Shown in pieces: positions 42,341 to 53,864 of a stretch of DNA of 64,000 bases. The notes under the pieces were generated by a model. That model had not been told where the DNA came from and did no database searches. It worked only from the letters and a program-made list of their open reading frames with translations. Every line of letters starts with the position of its first letter. The first letter of the stretch is position 1. Source of the stretch: Antennarius striatus (lineage: Eukaryota; Chordata; Actinopteri; Lophiiformes; Antennariidae); NCBI RefSeq assembly GCF_040054535.1, contig NC_090789.1, positions 948,697 through 1,012,696 on the forward strand, read 5' to 3'. The translations under genes were made by a program, and so were the position numbers.

Positions 42341-45300
42341 TTAGCTAGCTGTTGTTGTCATGGCAACATTATTCCTCTGTGGGGTTGGCTCTGATGGGGA
42401 GAAAACACAGAATCAGCCTGAAACACCAGTTCAGGTTTAGGGGATGTTCCCAGTACAGAGTGGGAGGATACCTGGAGTCGCCGAGCTCCTACAGGTCAGA
42501 GGCGGAGCATCTAAATCATCCCTGAAAGAAAAAAACACCTGGAGTCACTTTGGTTTGGGTGGTTGAAGCTGATTGGCAGTGAGACTGTGATGTCATCAGA
42601 AGGTTACCATTGGGGTCGATGGGAATGGAATCACCAGGCATACCTAGTTGATCTGAGTTGGCAATAGCCGATGTTCCTGTTAGAGACAAATGGAAAACAT
42701 AAAAAAAAGGAACAAGGCAGACAAAGATGGCAACATCCCATGAAGGGTAGGTCAGGGTACCCTGAAAGTAGTACCTGACATTGACCATAGATCAAAGCTA
42801 GATCAGAGCACCAGCTTTGATCTATTGTCTTACTCACACTGGCCTCCCTCATTTTTCTATCTTTTCTGGTTCCTGAGTGTACAACAGTTGAAGTTTGACC
42901 TTGACCTAGTTTTCACAAGGTCATCATCTCATTTTCATCCCCTCTGCCGCCCGAGCAATGTGCTTTTTGTTTCATCTTTCTATCTGCGAAGATATGTGGT
43001 GGACCAACGAAAGAACGGAGTAACGAACGAACGACGAACGAACGGACGAACACACGAACACACGAACACATGAACACTGACAATTACGATACATCACCGC
43101 TTTGAAGCGGGATGTAACTATTTAAGCTTAAGTTATTCTAAAAATGTCATGGTATCTTTTTGTTCTGAATTTATGAACTCAACTTTCATGACCGTAGAGG
43201 TTTTACTGACATGTGATTCACCTGCATTGGACTCTTCGGTCTTACCTTCACTGGAGTCCAAAGGGTCGTGGTTCTCTGAGTTAGCGTCGCTCCCGGGCTC
43301 AGTTAACCCACCGTCTCCGTTTACTGGTTCATCTTCCATCAGGCTGCCGTTGGCGTCTTCAGTTTCCTCCTCTGGACCCATGGCCCCGACGTCAGGGCCC
43401 TCACTGTTAGCCTCCTCCAGACTGACTTCCTCTGCTGTTGTGTCTTCAAGGTCAGAGTCTTTATAAGATTGTTCTTCCTCTTCTTTAGAATCAGACACAT
43501 CAACAGCATCAGACTCATCCTCAGACTCATCCTCAGACTCATCCTCAGACTCTTCATCAGACTCTTCCTCAGGCTCATCCTCAATCTCATCCTCAGTCTT
43601 ATCCTCAGACGCTTCCTCAGGTTCATCTCCAGGTTCCTCCTCAGACTCTTCCTCAGGATCATCCTGAGAATCACCCTCAGCCTCATCCTTAGGCTCTTCC
43701 TCAAACTCTTCCTGAGACTCATCCTCAGTCTCCTCCTGAGGCACATCCTCAGTCTCATCCTCAGACTTTTCTTCAGGGTCATCCACAGGCTCATCCTCTG
43801 ACTGAGGGTCTTTTTCTTCTGTTGATGCTGATTTGTCATCAGGATCATCATCAGGAGCATTGTCATTCCCATCCTTTGACTCAGGATCATCCTCAGCATC
43901 TTCCTCATTCTTATTTTTGACCTCAGGTTCATCCTCATCCACAGACTCAGGATCATCCCCGTTCTCACCCCCATCTTCACTCTCATTCTCATTCTCAGAC
44001 CCAGACTCAGATTCAGAACCAGACTCAGACCCAGAGTCAGACTCAGACCCAGAGTCAGACCCAGAGTCAGACTCAGACCCAGAGTCAGACCCAGAGTCAG
44101 ATTCAGACCCAGACTCAGACCCAGAGTCAGACCCAGACTCAGACCCAGACTCAGACCCAGATTCAGACCCAGACTCAGACCCAGACTCAGACCCCAACTC
44201 AGACCCAGACTCAGGATCGGTATCAGGTTCAGGCTGAGGCTGAGGATCAGATTCAGGCTGGCTTCCACCAGGGCCTACACGATTAGCACTTTCGACGGCG
44301 TTGCTGACATCATCTGGCACCGAGCCACCGTCTGAGGATTAGAGAGTTTGAGCTCTTGTCAGTTATTTGTCACAACATGCTAAATATCAGCAAATAGAAG
44401 CGTTGGTCACGCGCTTTCAATCAGTCCTGCGTTATCGAGCATTTTAAGACAAAACCCTTACTTTGGTAACGGATATTATTAGTTCTAAAGAGCCACATTT
44501 GAATTTGGTTTCCGCGACACCAGAACACGGCTGGATCCAGCAAGAGGTAGTTGTTGGAATGTGATTCAGCTTCATCCTCAGAGCAGGAGACTCCCTGGAC
44601 TCTGGACAAACACGAGTCGGTGTCAGTGGACTCTCCTGGGACTCCTCTTCAACAATAGACCATCAAAGGTCCATTCATGGACTCACAACCAACAGCAACA
44701 CCCAACAGACGCAAGATAGACAGTATGTCGGCAGCGACAGACAGACAGACAGGTAGTTAGACAGGCAAACAGACAGGTGGAAAGACAGGTGAACAAACAG
44801 GTAAACAGGCAGGCAGAAAAAGTAAACAGACAGGTAAACATAAAGGTAGTCAGGTAAACAGACAGGGAAACAGACTGGGAAAAGGTAGGTAGACAGGCAA
44901 GTTAACAGACAGGTAAACAGACAGGTAGACAGACAGGTAAACAGACAGGTAAACAGACAGGTAGACAGACAGGTATTACACAGGTAAATAAATATATAGG
45001 GAGAAGGACAGAAAGGTGAAAAGATGGGTTGACAGACAGGTAAACAGAGAGACAGGTAGACAGAGAGGTAAATAGACAAACCAAAGACAGATAAACAGAC
45101 AGATAAACAGACAGACAGGTACAGAGACAGACAGGTAATTGTATAGGTAAACAGACAGCTAGACAGACACATTGACAGAAAAGTAAAAATACAGACAGAC
45201 AGACAGACAGGTAGACAGACACATAGAAAAGTAAAAGCACAGACAGACAGAGACAGACGGGTAAACAGACAGCTAAGTAGGCAGGTAGACAGACAGACTG

Positions 45301-45558
45301 ACCGGTGAATGGATAGACAGAAAAACAGACAGGTAAACAGACGGGTAAAGAGAGAGACAGATAGACAGAGAGGTGAACAGACAGACAGGTAGATAAACAA
45401 AGGTGAATAGACAGGTAGGAAGACAGACAGACAGACAGACAGACAGGTAAATAGATAGGTATACAGACAGGTAAACAGACAGGTAAAGAGAGAGACAGAT
45501 AGACAGAGAGGTGAACAGACAGACAGGTAGATAAACAAAGGTGAATAGACAGGCAGGA

Positions 45559-45591
<33 letters not shown>

Positions 45592-45716
45592 GTTAAATAG
45601 ACAGGTACACAGTCAGACAGACAGACAGAGAGACACAGTTAAAAAGACAACTAAATAGATGGGTTGACAGACAGGTTAACAGACAGAAAGGTAATCAGAC
45701 AGGTAGTTAGACAGGC

Positions 45717-45751
<35 letters not shown>

Positions 45752-45860
45752 AACATAGCTAGATAGGTAGAAGGACAGACAGGTAAACAGATGGGTTGAC
45801 AGACAGGTACATAAATAGGTAGAAGGACAGAGAGGTAGAAGGACAGGTAGTTGGACAGGC

Positions 45861-45893
<33 letters not shown>

Positions 45894-47066
45894 GGCAGAC
45901 AGGCAAACAGACAGGTTAATAGACAGGTAAAAAGACACAGGTAAACACAGGAAAACAGACAGACAGGTAAGTAAACAGACAGGTACACAGATAGATAGAA
46001 AGTCAGACAGGTAGGTAAACAGACAGGTAAAAAGTTAGACAGGTAGAAGGACAGACAGGTGAAGTGATGGACAGGTATGTTAACAGACAGGTAAACATGT
46101 AAACATGAGATGTTTGTGTTTGTTTACGTTTGTTTACACGTCTTCTGTTTATATTCTATCATTTGTTTTTATTGGCACTGAATTTTCAGACATTTGTTCT
46201 GAAACATCAACGTAAACAACAACAACAACAACAACAACAACACACCTGATGTTTGTCAACACCTGAATTCTGAAACAGGGGTTATTGGTAGTTATTGGTG
46301 GACTGATTGATGATGTCATCACTTACCAGGGAGTGGAACTGCAAAGCAAACGGCAGCGAGAGCAATGAGCCACAACACAACACACCTGGAGGACAGGAAC
46401 ACGTGATCAATAGTCTTATCTATCATTAATAATTAATCATTGATAACAAGCATCAATAATCAACCTTAATAATCAGTAATAATCAGCATCACTGATAATA
46501 CTGTAATCAGTATTAATCATCATCAATCATATTAATCATAATTAAACAGCATCAGTCAGCATAATAATCAATCAGTATCTATCATGGACATCATCAATCC
46601 CCACAGACACACCGGAGGGAAGGAAACGAGTGAAACCTGTTTTCTTACGTTTCCTCTGCAAAGAAAGAACACAAAGAGTCTTTTCTTTTCAGACGGATGG
46701 AGAGAAGCTAAAAGACGACAGAACAGAGCCGAGGTTCACCGGAGAAACGGAAACGCCTGCAAAGGATGAACGTTTCCTGAAGCTGCGCATCAAAAAAAGA
46801 GAAACTTTTCCTAAAACTGAGGTAAACATTCACAAAGAAATGAAGAAAATGTCAGCAAACATGGAAGAAAACCTGATCTCAAAGTTTCCCAAATTTTCCT
46901 AAAGTTTCCCAAAATTTCCCGAATTTTCCGAAAGTTTCCCAAAATTTCCCAAATTTTCCTAAAGTTTCCCAAAATTTCCCGAATTTTCCTAAAGTTTCCC
47001 AGAATTTCCCGAATTTTCCTAAAGTTTCCAACTCTTGGTGGCAGGACAAACTCACCGCTGCAGCAT
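42341..47066 (-). CDS. Gene B: starmaker-like acidic secreted protein
   Basis: Coding exons in transcript order: 47066-47056, 46385-46327, 44331-43246, 42676-42608, 42510-42472, 42390-42341. All phases close (phase 1 at each junction after exon 2), giving about 437 residues. MLQRCVVLWLIALAAVCFA is a signal peptide. The large third exon (362 codons) begins DGGSVPDDVSNAVESANRVG, passes through QPQPEPD, then a Ser/Glu/Gly/Asp repeat (SGSESGSES, SDSGSESDS), then a long Asp/Glu-rich tract with EEESEEE- and DEPEEESDEE-like units, and ends DPLDSSEG before a strong donor (GTAAGA). Later exons add TSAIANSDQLGMPGDS, DAPPLTCRSSATP and EPTPQRNNVAMTTTAS. Extreme acidity with Ser sites for phosphorylation matches calcium-mineral matrix proteins; in fish starmaker shapes otolith crystals. 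The start (MLxR) and acidic repeats match my memory of starmaker. DSPP-like composition is probably convergent. Exact orthology uncertain. Confidence 0.7.
42783..43110 (-). repeat. Dispersed repeat with AGGTCA half-sites, gene B intron
   Basis: Inverted relative to copies at 3170-3650 and 61535-61800. Ends carry tgatcta/agctttgat words and a cgctttgaagcgggatgt block also seen, inverted, at 61535. TGACCTTGACCT at 42896-42907 is the complement of the half-site pair in the other copies. A tandem cgaacga/cacgaaca run lies at about 43010-43075. Confidence 0.65.
44700..46090. repeat. (GACA)n-type microsatellite in gene B intron 2
   Basis: About 1.4 kb of imperfect agacaggtaaacagacagg repeats, with purer (gaca)n runs near 45425, 45560, 45715 and 45860. 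A sub-block around 45350-45420 is repeated near 45490-45555, showing internal duplication. Minus-strand frames through it (Cys/Leu/Ser/Val) are artefacts. Confidence 0.92.
46878..47030. repeat. aaagtttcccaaaatttcc tandem repeat in gene B intron 1
   Basis: About four 38-bp units (aaagtttcccaaaatttccc + gaattttcct) directly next to the 11-nt first coding exon of gene B. Confidence 0.85.
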
Positions 47067-47124
47067 GTTGTTCAACAGATGAAACTTCAGACGTTGTGAA
47101 CGAGGCTGAAAGAGAACAGGAGGG

Positions 47125-47131
47125 TTTTATA
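47125..47131 (-). promoter_or_regulatory. TATA box of gene B
   Basis: TATAAAA on the minus strand, about 59 bp upstream of the gene B ATG at 47066. Confidence 0.65.
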
Positions 47132-48185
47132 CTCTCTCCTCCTCCTCCTCTTCCTCCTGGTGCTCCTCCTCTCACCTGTCCACCTGTGTACACACACCAA
47201 CACACACCTACGCACACCAACACACACCTACGCACACCAACACACACCTATGCACACCAACACACACCTACGCACACCAACACACACCTATGCACACCAA
47301 CACACACCTATGCACACCAATACAAAACTAAAGACCTACACATCAGGGGTGTCCATCTTTGCTGGTGGTGTCCACCGTTTGGTTCCTCAACAGGAAACCA
47401 CGACCTTGTGTCAACGGTCCATCTGGGCCCCGTGTCCCCCACCATGGAATCTAACTCACGACCAGTCAGTGATCGGTTCACGACTCACCTCCCTTCACCA
47501 GTGTGTTAACGTGGTTGTCGGTTCAATGATTCAACAATGCCCCCCTCCCAAAGCACTGGACCGGTGGAACCCAGACCCACAGAGGACCTTCAGTGTTCAA
47601 TGCTGTTGGGTTTGTTTCCGTGTTGGTGTTGGGTCGGGTCGGGTTATTTTCTGAGTCATGTCAGGATTCGTTTCCATGACGACACTTCAGGTGTTTGATT
47701 AAAATTTTGTTTTGTCCAACAAGAGTCCGACGCTTTTTGTTTAAAGTTGATCGACGACATTCCAGAACACAAACCCTCAGACAAAAGGTTTCACCCCTCT
47801 GTAACCCACGGCGACAGCAACTAGAATCCAGACGAGCCGATTGGACAAGAGAAGCAGGAAGAAGAAACAGAAAACCAGCAATCAGAGAAGAAGGAAACAG
47901 ACACGACAAATACGTCCAATCATCATCGGCCTGTCAGAGGGAGTAGCATGGGGCCACATCAGGGGCCACATCAGAGGACATATCAGGGGCCACATCAGAG
48001 GACATATCAGGGGCCACATCAGGGGCTACATCAGGGGCTACATCAGGGCTACATCAGGGCTACATCTGGGGCTACATCAGGGGCCACATCAGGGGCCACA
48101 TCAGGGGCCACATTCAGGTGCTACATTCAGGGGCCACAGTGGTTGTGAATGGAAATGAAACCAGCTTGAACTTTGAGTCACGAAA
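47132..48185. other. Intergenic DNA between genes B and C with two minisatellites
   Basis: A 12-bp array (cacacaccaacacacacctac) lies at about 47195-47325, just upstream of the gene B TATA box. An 18-36-bp array (ggggccacatca / gaggacatatca) lies at 47947-48137. The stretch between them shows no convincing exon. Confidence 0.7.
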
Positions 48186-48410
48186 CATTTGAGTTTATTG
48201 TGAGATTCATCTTTGAACCAACAATCACAGAATCAATTCATTACAGATTTATAATATCAATCAATCAGGCAATCAATCAGGGGATCAATCAGGTGACCAA
48301 TCAGGCGATCAATCAGTGTGTCTGGGGAATTGGCTTTTCGGTTTTCATGACCGTATTTGTCTCAATACGTTGACATATATTATGTGGGATAAATATTCAT
48401 TTATTGTTTA

Positions 48411-48416
48411 TTTATT
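48411..48416 (-). terminator. Candidate gene C poly(A) signal
   Basis: AATAAA on the minus strand about 140 bp after the gene C stop. Another AATAAA lies just upstream in the transcript and a third near 48193, so the 3' end may vary. Confidence 0.5.
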
Positions 48417-48426
48417 CCTACATATA

Positions 48427-48552
48427 TGTGTGTTACTGTGTGTGTTATGCGTGTGTTACTGTGTGTGTTACTGCGTGTGTTATGCGTGTGTTACTGCGTG
48501 TGTTACTGCATGTGTTACTGCGTGTGTTACTGCGTGTGTTACTGCGTGTGCA
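48427..48552. repeat. gtgtgttactgc minisatellite in gene C 3' UTR
   Basis: About ten 12-bp units (gtgtgttactgc / gtgtgttatgc), ending right at the gene C stop codon, so it would lie in the 3' UTR. Confidence 0.85.
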
Positions 48553-48554
48553 TG

Positions 48555-49331
48555 CTATATGTGGCGCCGGTTGGTCCTTTGTCGTCTCTTGGCGGCTCGG
48601 CTCCGCACCTGAACTTTTGGCCGAGGATTGATCACCTGAGCAGGGAGGGCGGGGCTCTGAGGTAAGTGGGCGGGGACTTTGACATTGTGGGCGGGGTTTG
48701 GGGGCAGGATGTTGGAGGTCTGAGGTTTGGTGGAGCGAGGGCTGAACTTCTTCCTCCCTACTTCTTCAGAGTCTGAGCTCTCATCCTCATCTTTGTCTGA
48801 AAGGATGAATAAAAGATGGAAAAAGTTAGTTACAAACTAGAGATGTAAAAATAAGAAAAGAATTCAACCAAATTATACAAAACATTTAGTCCTGAAAACT
48901 TCAAGCTGCTCATTTTCAGACAGCTTGATCCAGAACCTGTAGGTGGCACTGTGAGGGTGTTGTTACCCTGTTCATATTCTTCCTCTTCATTCATTCCTTC
49001 TTTTCTTTCTTTCTACTCGTTCGCTCTTTCTACACAGAAACTACGGACCACAAACCAGAGATCAGAGAAGTTCTGTGTGTTCTGGTTCTGTGTGTTCTGG
49101 TTGTCTCACCGTCTCCTTGCTCCGCACTGTTTGCAGCAGGCGGTTCTGAAACCATCAGAAAAAACATTCATCATGATCAAAATCAGGACCAGAACAGAAT
49201 CAGATTCAGAATCAGAACAGATTGCGGATCAGGTCTGATCGTTCAGAGGTGATGATGTAACAGACTTACCAGCTGCTGTCACCTGATTGGCTGCTGCAGC
49301 TGAATAAATCAAAACAATGGAATCAAATTAA

Positions 49332-49364
<33 letters not shown>

Positions 49365-49480
49365 TTGTGTATTGTCTTCTTACTGTCAGTGATCTCTGAA
49401 CTGGAGCTGCTGGATTCTGAAACATATTGTTAGTGATTTTATTATTTTTTGGGCACACACACACACACACACGCACGCAC

Positions 49481-49527
<47 letters not shown>

Positions 49528-52321
49528 GCAGGTGTACAGATGAGTGACTGTGACATTTCATCAAATCTATAGAGCTGTGACAATCTGACATCATCATCAT
49601 CATCATCAGCTCCTACCTGACGGTCCAGCTCCTTGACTCTGGGGCTCATCTGGAATCAGTACAAACAAACGATTTCAACCATCTTTTATTAGATACCTGT
49701 CTTCACTGTGGGGTGTGGGGGTGGGGCTACTGGTGAGGTGGGGCATTGGAGCATGGGATTATGTGGGTGTGGGATAGGGATGGGTGGGGTGTGTGTGTGG
49801 GGGGCAGCTTCAGGTTTCTGGTTCATCCTGGTTCACAGTCCGTCACTCTGGTGGTTTGCAGGAACTTAACTGGTGTCTCCTGGTTCCACCACTAGATGTC
49901 AGTGTAAATAGGAAACAACAACCCTGACCCTTCACGAACACCTTGATATTGACCTTTGACTCTTCATGACATGTTGTTGGTCAGCTGTAAATAAATAACT
50001 CTGCTGTTTTCTCTTCTCACAATCGTTATAAACGTTTATTGATCTGTGATGTTATTGATCTGTGATGGAGACATTCTCCTGTGAGGTTGGAAATATCACT
50101 GCTACTCAATGCTACTGGTTTCACTTCTGTCATCACAAAAATGTCAAATAAATTGTTAAATCAGTGTAAAACCATCAGAAATCACAGATCTGGGATTATC
50201 TACAGAAACTGCTTTAACCTGATGAACTGATGAAGAAATTGAGGAAGACCAGTTTAGCAAAGGATCGTTCAAGACAGCCAGTAGAGGGCAGTAATGCACC
50301 ACTGTAGCTTCTAGTCTTTCTTACCCAGAGAATAAGAGAAACCGCCACCCGTCTTCATGTTGTTGTTGTCATAGTGACGGAATACTGCAGTATTTCCATC
50401 ACATAGTAACATTCATGTACTGACCTACTGTCTAGCATAATGCTAAGGAAGTGCAGATGGAGTCATTGGCTAGCTGAGTTTAGAAGCTAATGTAAAATAA
50501 CTCAATATCATGCAAACCAGTGAAAAGCGCTGAGTCACCTCTAACGTCTCAGCGACTTGCTAATTGATCATGTGATAATGAAGTTGAAGCTCCATAAACG
50601 GGTGAAGCGCTGGCTAGCATTAGCTGAAGCTGCAACGGTGGACGTTTCTTTCAGGCTATCAAACAGGATATGTGATGTATGACCAGGTGTGTCCTCATGT
50701 GATGTATGACCAGGTGTGTCCTCATGTGATGTATGACCAGGTGTGTCCTCATGTGATGTATGACCAGGTGTGTCCTCATGTGATGTATGACCAGGTGTGT
50801 CCTTAGGTGAAACGTGTTGGAAAAGCTCCCTTTATATGTGAAGCCTTACCAGGTTGGTCTGGAGAGACGGCATTCAGACTCTCTGAAACAGACATCACAA
50901 CGTTTCTATAAGACAACAGTGTGTGGGACCTGATTAATCCCAATTGGACAGGAGTTTTAATCGGGATTGAAACTCCTGTCCAATCCAAGAAGTCCAAGAA
51001 GTGACTTCTTCCTGCACAGTTTGTCCAACCATGAAATCAAACACTCGTAATCATCAATATGCAGACGATACACAACTATTTGTCTTTACTCCATTATTGT
51101 TTACTCTGACAGTAGAGAAAACATGTACAGTAGGTTCTACATGTAGAATGTAGATAAAATGTACAGAAAACATTCTACATGTAGAACTGAAATGACAAGT
51201 CATGCTTTAATGACCAATCATTAACAACGACATAGATTGTTGACATTAATGTATAAGAGTCACCTGTTGGGGCTTCATCAGATGTGGAGTCTTTATCTGA
51301 CAGGTGAGATACATGTGAGACGGGTGAGACAGGTAACTCTTATTTTATGAATCATGACATACTGTATGTACTTTACCTGTTGACATTGTTTGTATTCCAG
51401 TATCTGTAAAGAAATTGATCACCAACAAATCAGTCAATCTATCTGCAAATCAAACTGGTCGCCCTGACGTGGAAGACTCCGTCAGGTTGGACTCACCGTT
51501 GGCGTCCATGTCTCCCTCAACCAGTAGGACGAACAAGGACAACAGAAGGACAACGTTCCTGCAACAAACACATCCTTCAGTCTAACAGCAGTCTCTACTT
51601 ATTTTATCTTTGACTCTTCAACCACACCTACTCGGTGCATGATATCCTGTGATTAGCTAGTTTCATATGTGTAAGCTAAGCGAAGAACAAAAGTACATGT
51701 CGGTGATTCTACAGAAAAGGGCTGTCAGAAAGTCGTAAATTGAACTCTTCACATTTGGAGACAATTTCTTGGCGCTTTGAGGTCTCCTCAGACAAATAGC
51801 TGTTCTGATGACATCATGTTTATGAAAGCTTTGAGTGGGTTTCTTGACATTCAAGAGTATACAAGCTACTGCAACCTTCTATAAGATAGCATGCTGTTCC
51901 CACTCGGCAGTCACCAAGATCCAGAACCATCACTGACAGATATACCAGCATCCATACAAGTACCAGTATCCAGTCCAGTACTCCGTAGAAGTACCCAGGT
52001 CAGTACCCAAACCAGTACTCAAAGTAATACGCATACCAGTAGCAGTACCCCTACCAATACCCATTTAGTTAAATCAAACATTGATCCTGATAGGAAACAT
52101 CTACATAGTATGTGTAGAGCTTTGAGATACAGATGAAAAAAGCACGAGGACCAATCTGATCCCCTCCTATGAACCTCACCTTCCCTACCACATGACACTA
52201 GCAGAATACACACAGGTAGTCCTTGATGACCTCTGACACTCAAACACACAAATGACTTCATGTCATGTGACTTCATGTAAACCATCGTTTCTCAGAGGCG
52301 GTGGACATACCTGGTTAGCAT
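48555..52321 (-). CDS. Gene C: starmaker-like secreted protein with acidic mini-exons and basic tail
   Basis: Coding exons in transcript order: 52321-52311, 51558-51497, 51403-51377, 51296-51264, 50882-50850, 49649-49617, 49416-49384, 49299-49270, 49145-49110, 48796-48555. Phases close at about 178 residues; every internal exon is phase 1-1 and 27-36 nt. MLTRNVVLLLSLFVLLVEG is a signal peptide, then DMDANG. Mini-exons give DTGIQTMSTG, DKDSTSDEAPTG, ESLNAVSPDQPG, DEPQSQGAGPSG, ESSSSSSEITD, AAANQVTAAG and EPPAANSAEQGDG. The last exon starts acidic (DKDEDESSDSEEV) and turns basic (VQVRSRAAKRRQRTNRRHI). Six exons are 33 or 36 nt long, suggesting exon duplication. It shares strand, first-exon length, start residues and phase plan with genes A and B. 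A charge-split protein with an acidic middle and basic tail could bridge an acidic matrix or mineral. Function is inferred. Confidence 0.68.
49333..49523. repeat. Two inverted GT/CA microsatellites flanking a gene C exon
   Basis: A GT run at 49333-49361 and CA runs at 49454-49522 bracket the 33-nt exon at 49384-49416 in opposite orientation. Their transcripts could pair and loop out the exon. Confidence 0.7.
50672..50808. repeat. 27-bp tandem repeat in gene C intron
   Basis: Five near-identical copies of a 27-bp unit containing gatgtatgaccaggtgtgtc and ctcat. The high identity suggests a young, variable array. Confidence 0.92.
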
Positions 52322-52359
52322 GATGCTGTGAGGACGGACAGGTCCCTGGGTCAGCACGT

Positions 52360-52500
52360 CAGGACGACAGACAGGTAACAGATAGGTAGACGGAGGGGTA
52401 GACGGACAAGTAATGGACTGATAGAGGGACAAGTAGACAAAGAGGTAGACGGACAAGTAATGGACAGGTAGACAGACAGGTAACGGACAGGTAACAGACA
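52360..52500. repeat. acaggtaacggacaggtagac repeat in gene C 5' UTR
   Basis: Imperfect gacaggta units, related in sequence to the large GACA array in gene B, lying between the gene C TATA element and its ATG. Confidence 0.6.
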
Positions 52501-52559
52501 GCTAGGTGGTCTCTCAGAAGTGCACTGCAGGAATCTTCTAAGTTTGATTGTCTGGTGAC

Positions 52560-52566
52560 TTATATA
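52560..52566 (-). promoter_or_regulatory. TATA-like element upstream of gene C
   Basis: TATATAA on the minus strand about 240 bp upstream of the gene C ATG. It is farther away than in genes A and B, so the 5' UTR may be longer or hold an intron. Confidence 0.45.
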
Positions 52567-52576
52567 TCTGTCTAAA

Positions 52577-52584
52577 TGTCACCA

Positions 52585-52675
<91 letters not shown>

Positions 52676-52715
52676 TATGGGGGCTCAGGAAGTGAAGATC
52701 TCTCTCTCTCTGTTT
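52577..52715. repeat. (GA)n then (CT)n microsatellite
   Basis: A GA run (52585-52675) followed by a short inverted ctctctctct run near 52700-52728, able to form a hairpin. Confidence 0.85.
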
Positions 52716-52729
52716 CTCTCTCTCTCTGG

Positions 52730-53864
52730 TTGGTTTCTCCAGTTGTCCTTCAGTATTTGTTGGACTGACAGAAAGTTTAAATGCAGGTCATGAAAAAACA
52801 GGATGAATGTTTTAAACTTCAACACTTAAAGAAATGTCTTCATTCCTAGACCTGCTTTCAAATGTCCTCATGGAAACATCCGTTTCTTCTCACCTCTCAG
52901 AAATGACATTTGTGGACTTTCCTGACGTTCCATTCAGGGAATCCCCGTCGAACAAACCCCCACAGAGCTCCATTAGCAGCGGGTTGGGTTACACCAGAAC
53001 ACTGAGACCTCCAGACCCAGATCGTTGTGATAGAACCTGGACAACAATCAGAGCAGAACAATAACGCTCACCTGGAACACCAGAACTCACACCTGGTCAT
53101 ATGTGCAGCAGTCCAGACGTCAGGTGTCATGATGTGTACATGAATGATGTAGTTGAGGACGTCAATCATGTTATTGATGAGTGTCTGACCTCCTGAGGAA
53201 GTAGTGATTCAGGAAGTATGACCAGAAAAATGAAATAAAATGTGTGTCAGGACACATCGACCATAAAGAGTTGTTGGTGTGTTACCGTCACGTCTCAGTG
53301 AGACGTGGCAATACAGGTGTGTACTGTTGTATGGCCGTCCCAGGAGATCCCCTCACACACACTGTGATAATGGTCGACCAGAGGCTGGGGGGGGTGTAAG
53401 GGGTGGTGGGGGCTGGTTGAAGGGGGGGGGGGGGTTGTGGTATTTGAGTATCAAAGGCTCTTCTGTCTAAAGACGTCTTTCGGTGTAAACGGAGAGCGGA
53501 CTGAACGGCTGAAGAAGCTTTTTAAAGCTGCCCCGTTTCATTCAGCCGACGCTGCAGCTTTGAAACGTAGTAAGGTCAGATTTACATGTTTATAGAGCTT
53601 CCATCCATTAATCAGTCCAGCCATCCTCTCATCCAGCCATCCGTCCTTCCATCCTCTGTCTGTTGAGGGTGTCCCACAGGGTGAAGGACAGACCTGAACA
53701 CAGGACGACTGTTCAACGTCTCCAAAGTAATGCTGTTCTAGACATGAACTCATTCCTGCTGATGAGTTCAGCACAACAGGAACCGGCAACAGGTAGAGAA
53801 CATGAAAAAAATACTAGTTTAACTCAAGAAATACTATGTTAAAACTAGCACAGAGCATTACATA
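52730..53864. other. Intergenic DNA without a recognised gene
   Basis: A plus-strand ORF at 52834-53064 (starting MSSFLDLLSNVLMETS) has no recognised family and no clear splice context. Poly-G runs lie near 53380-53440. I see no supported gene. Confidence 0.4.

Noticed and set aside
42511-42531. Earlier acceptor for gene B exon 5
   Set aside because: It leads to an immediate stop in phase 1; the acceptor one step later (TTTAG) gives a 39-nt phase 1-1 exon.
43133-43245. Extension of the acidic gene B frame past 43246
   Set aside because: A strong donor (GTAAGA) sits at 43245 and the downstream gene B exons match its phase, so the extension is most likely intron.
43339-44268. Minus-strand Leu/Met/Arg-rich frame and plus-strand Ser/Asp/Pro or Leu/Arg frames
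   Set aside because: Shadow frames of the acidic gene B exon; the acidic frame alone joins to a signal peptide and phase-matched exons.
43246-44331. True DSPP orthologue
   Set aside because: Ser/Asp repeats are alike, but the phase-1 intron plan differs from the phase-0 introns of SCPP genes as I recall them; likeness is probably convergent.
44675-45988. Minus-strand CLSVCLSV-type frames
   Set aside because: Translations of the GACA microsatellite in gene B intron 2.
50672-50808. CRISPR-like array
   Set aside because: The 27-bp units are directly abutting with no spacers, in a vertebrate intron.
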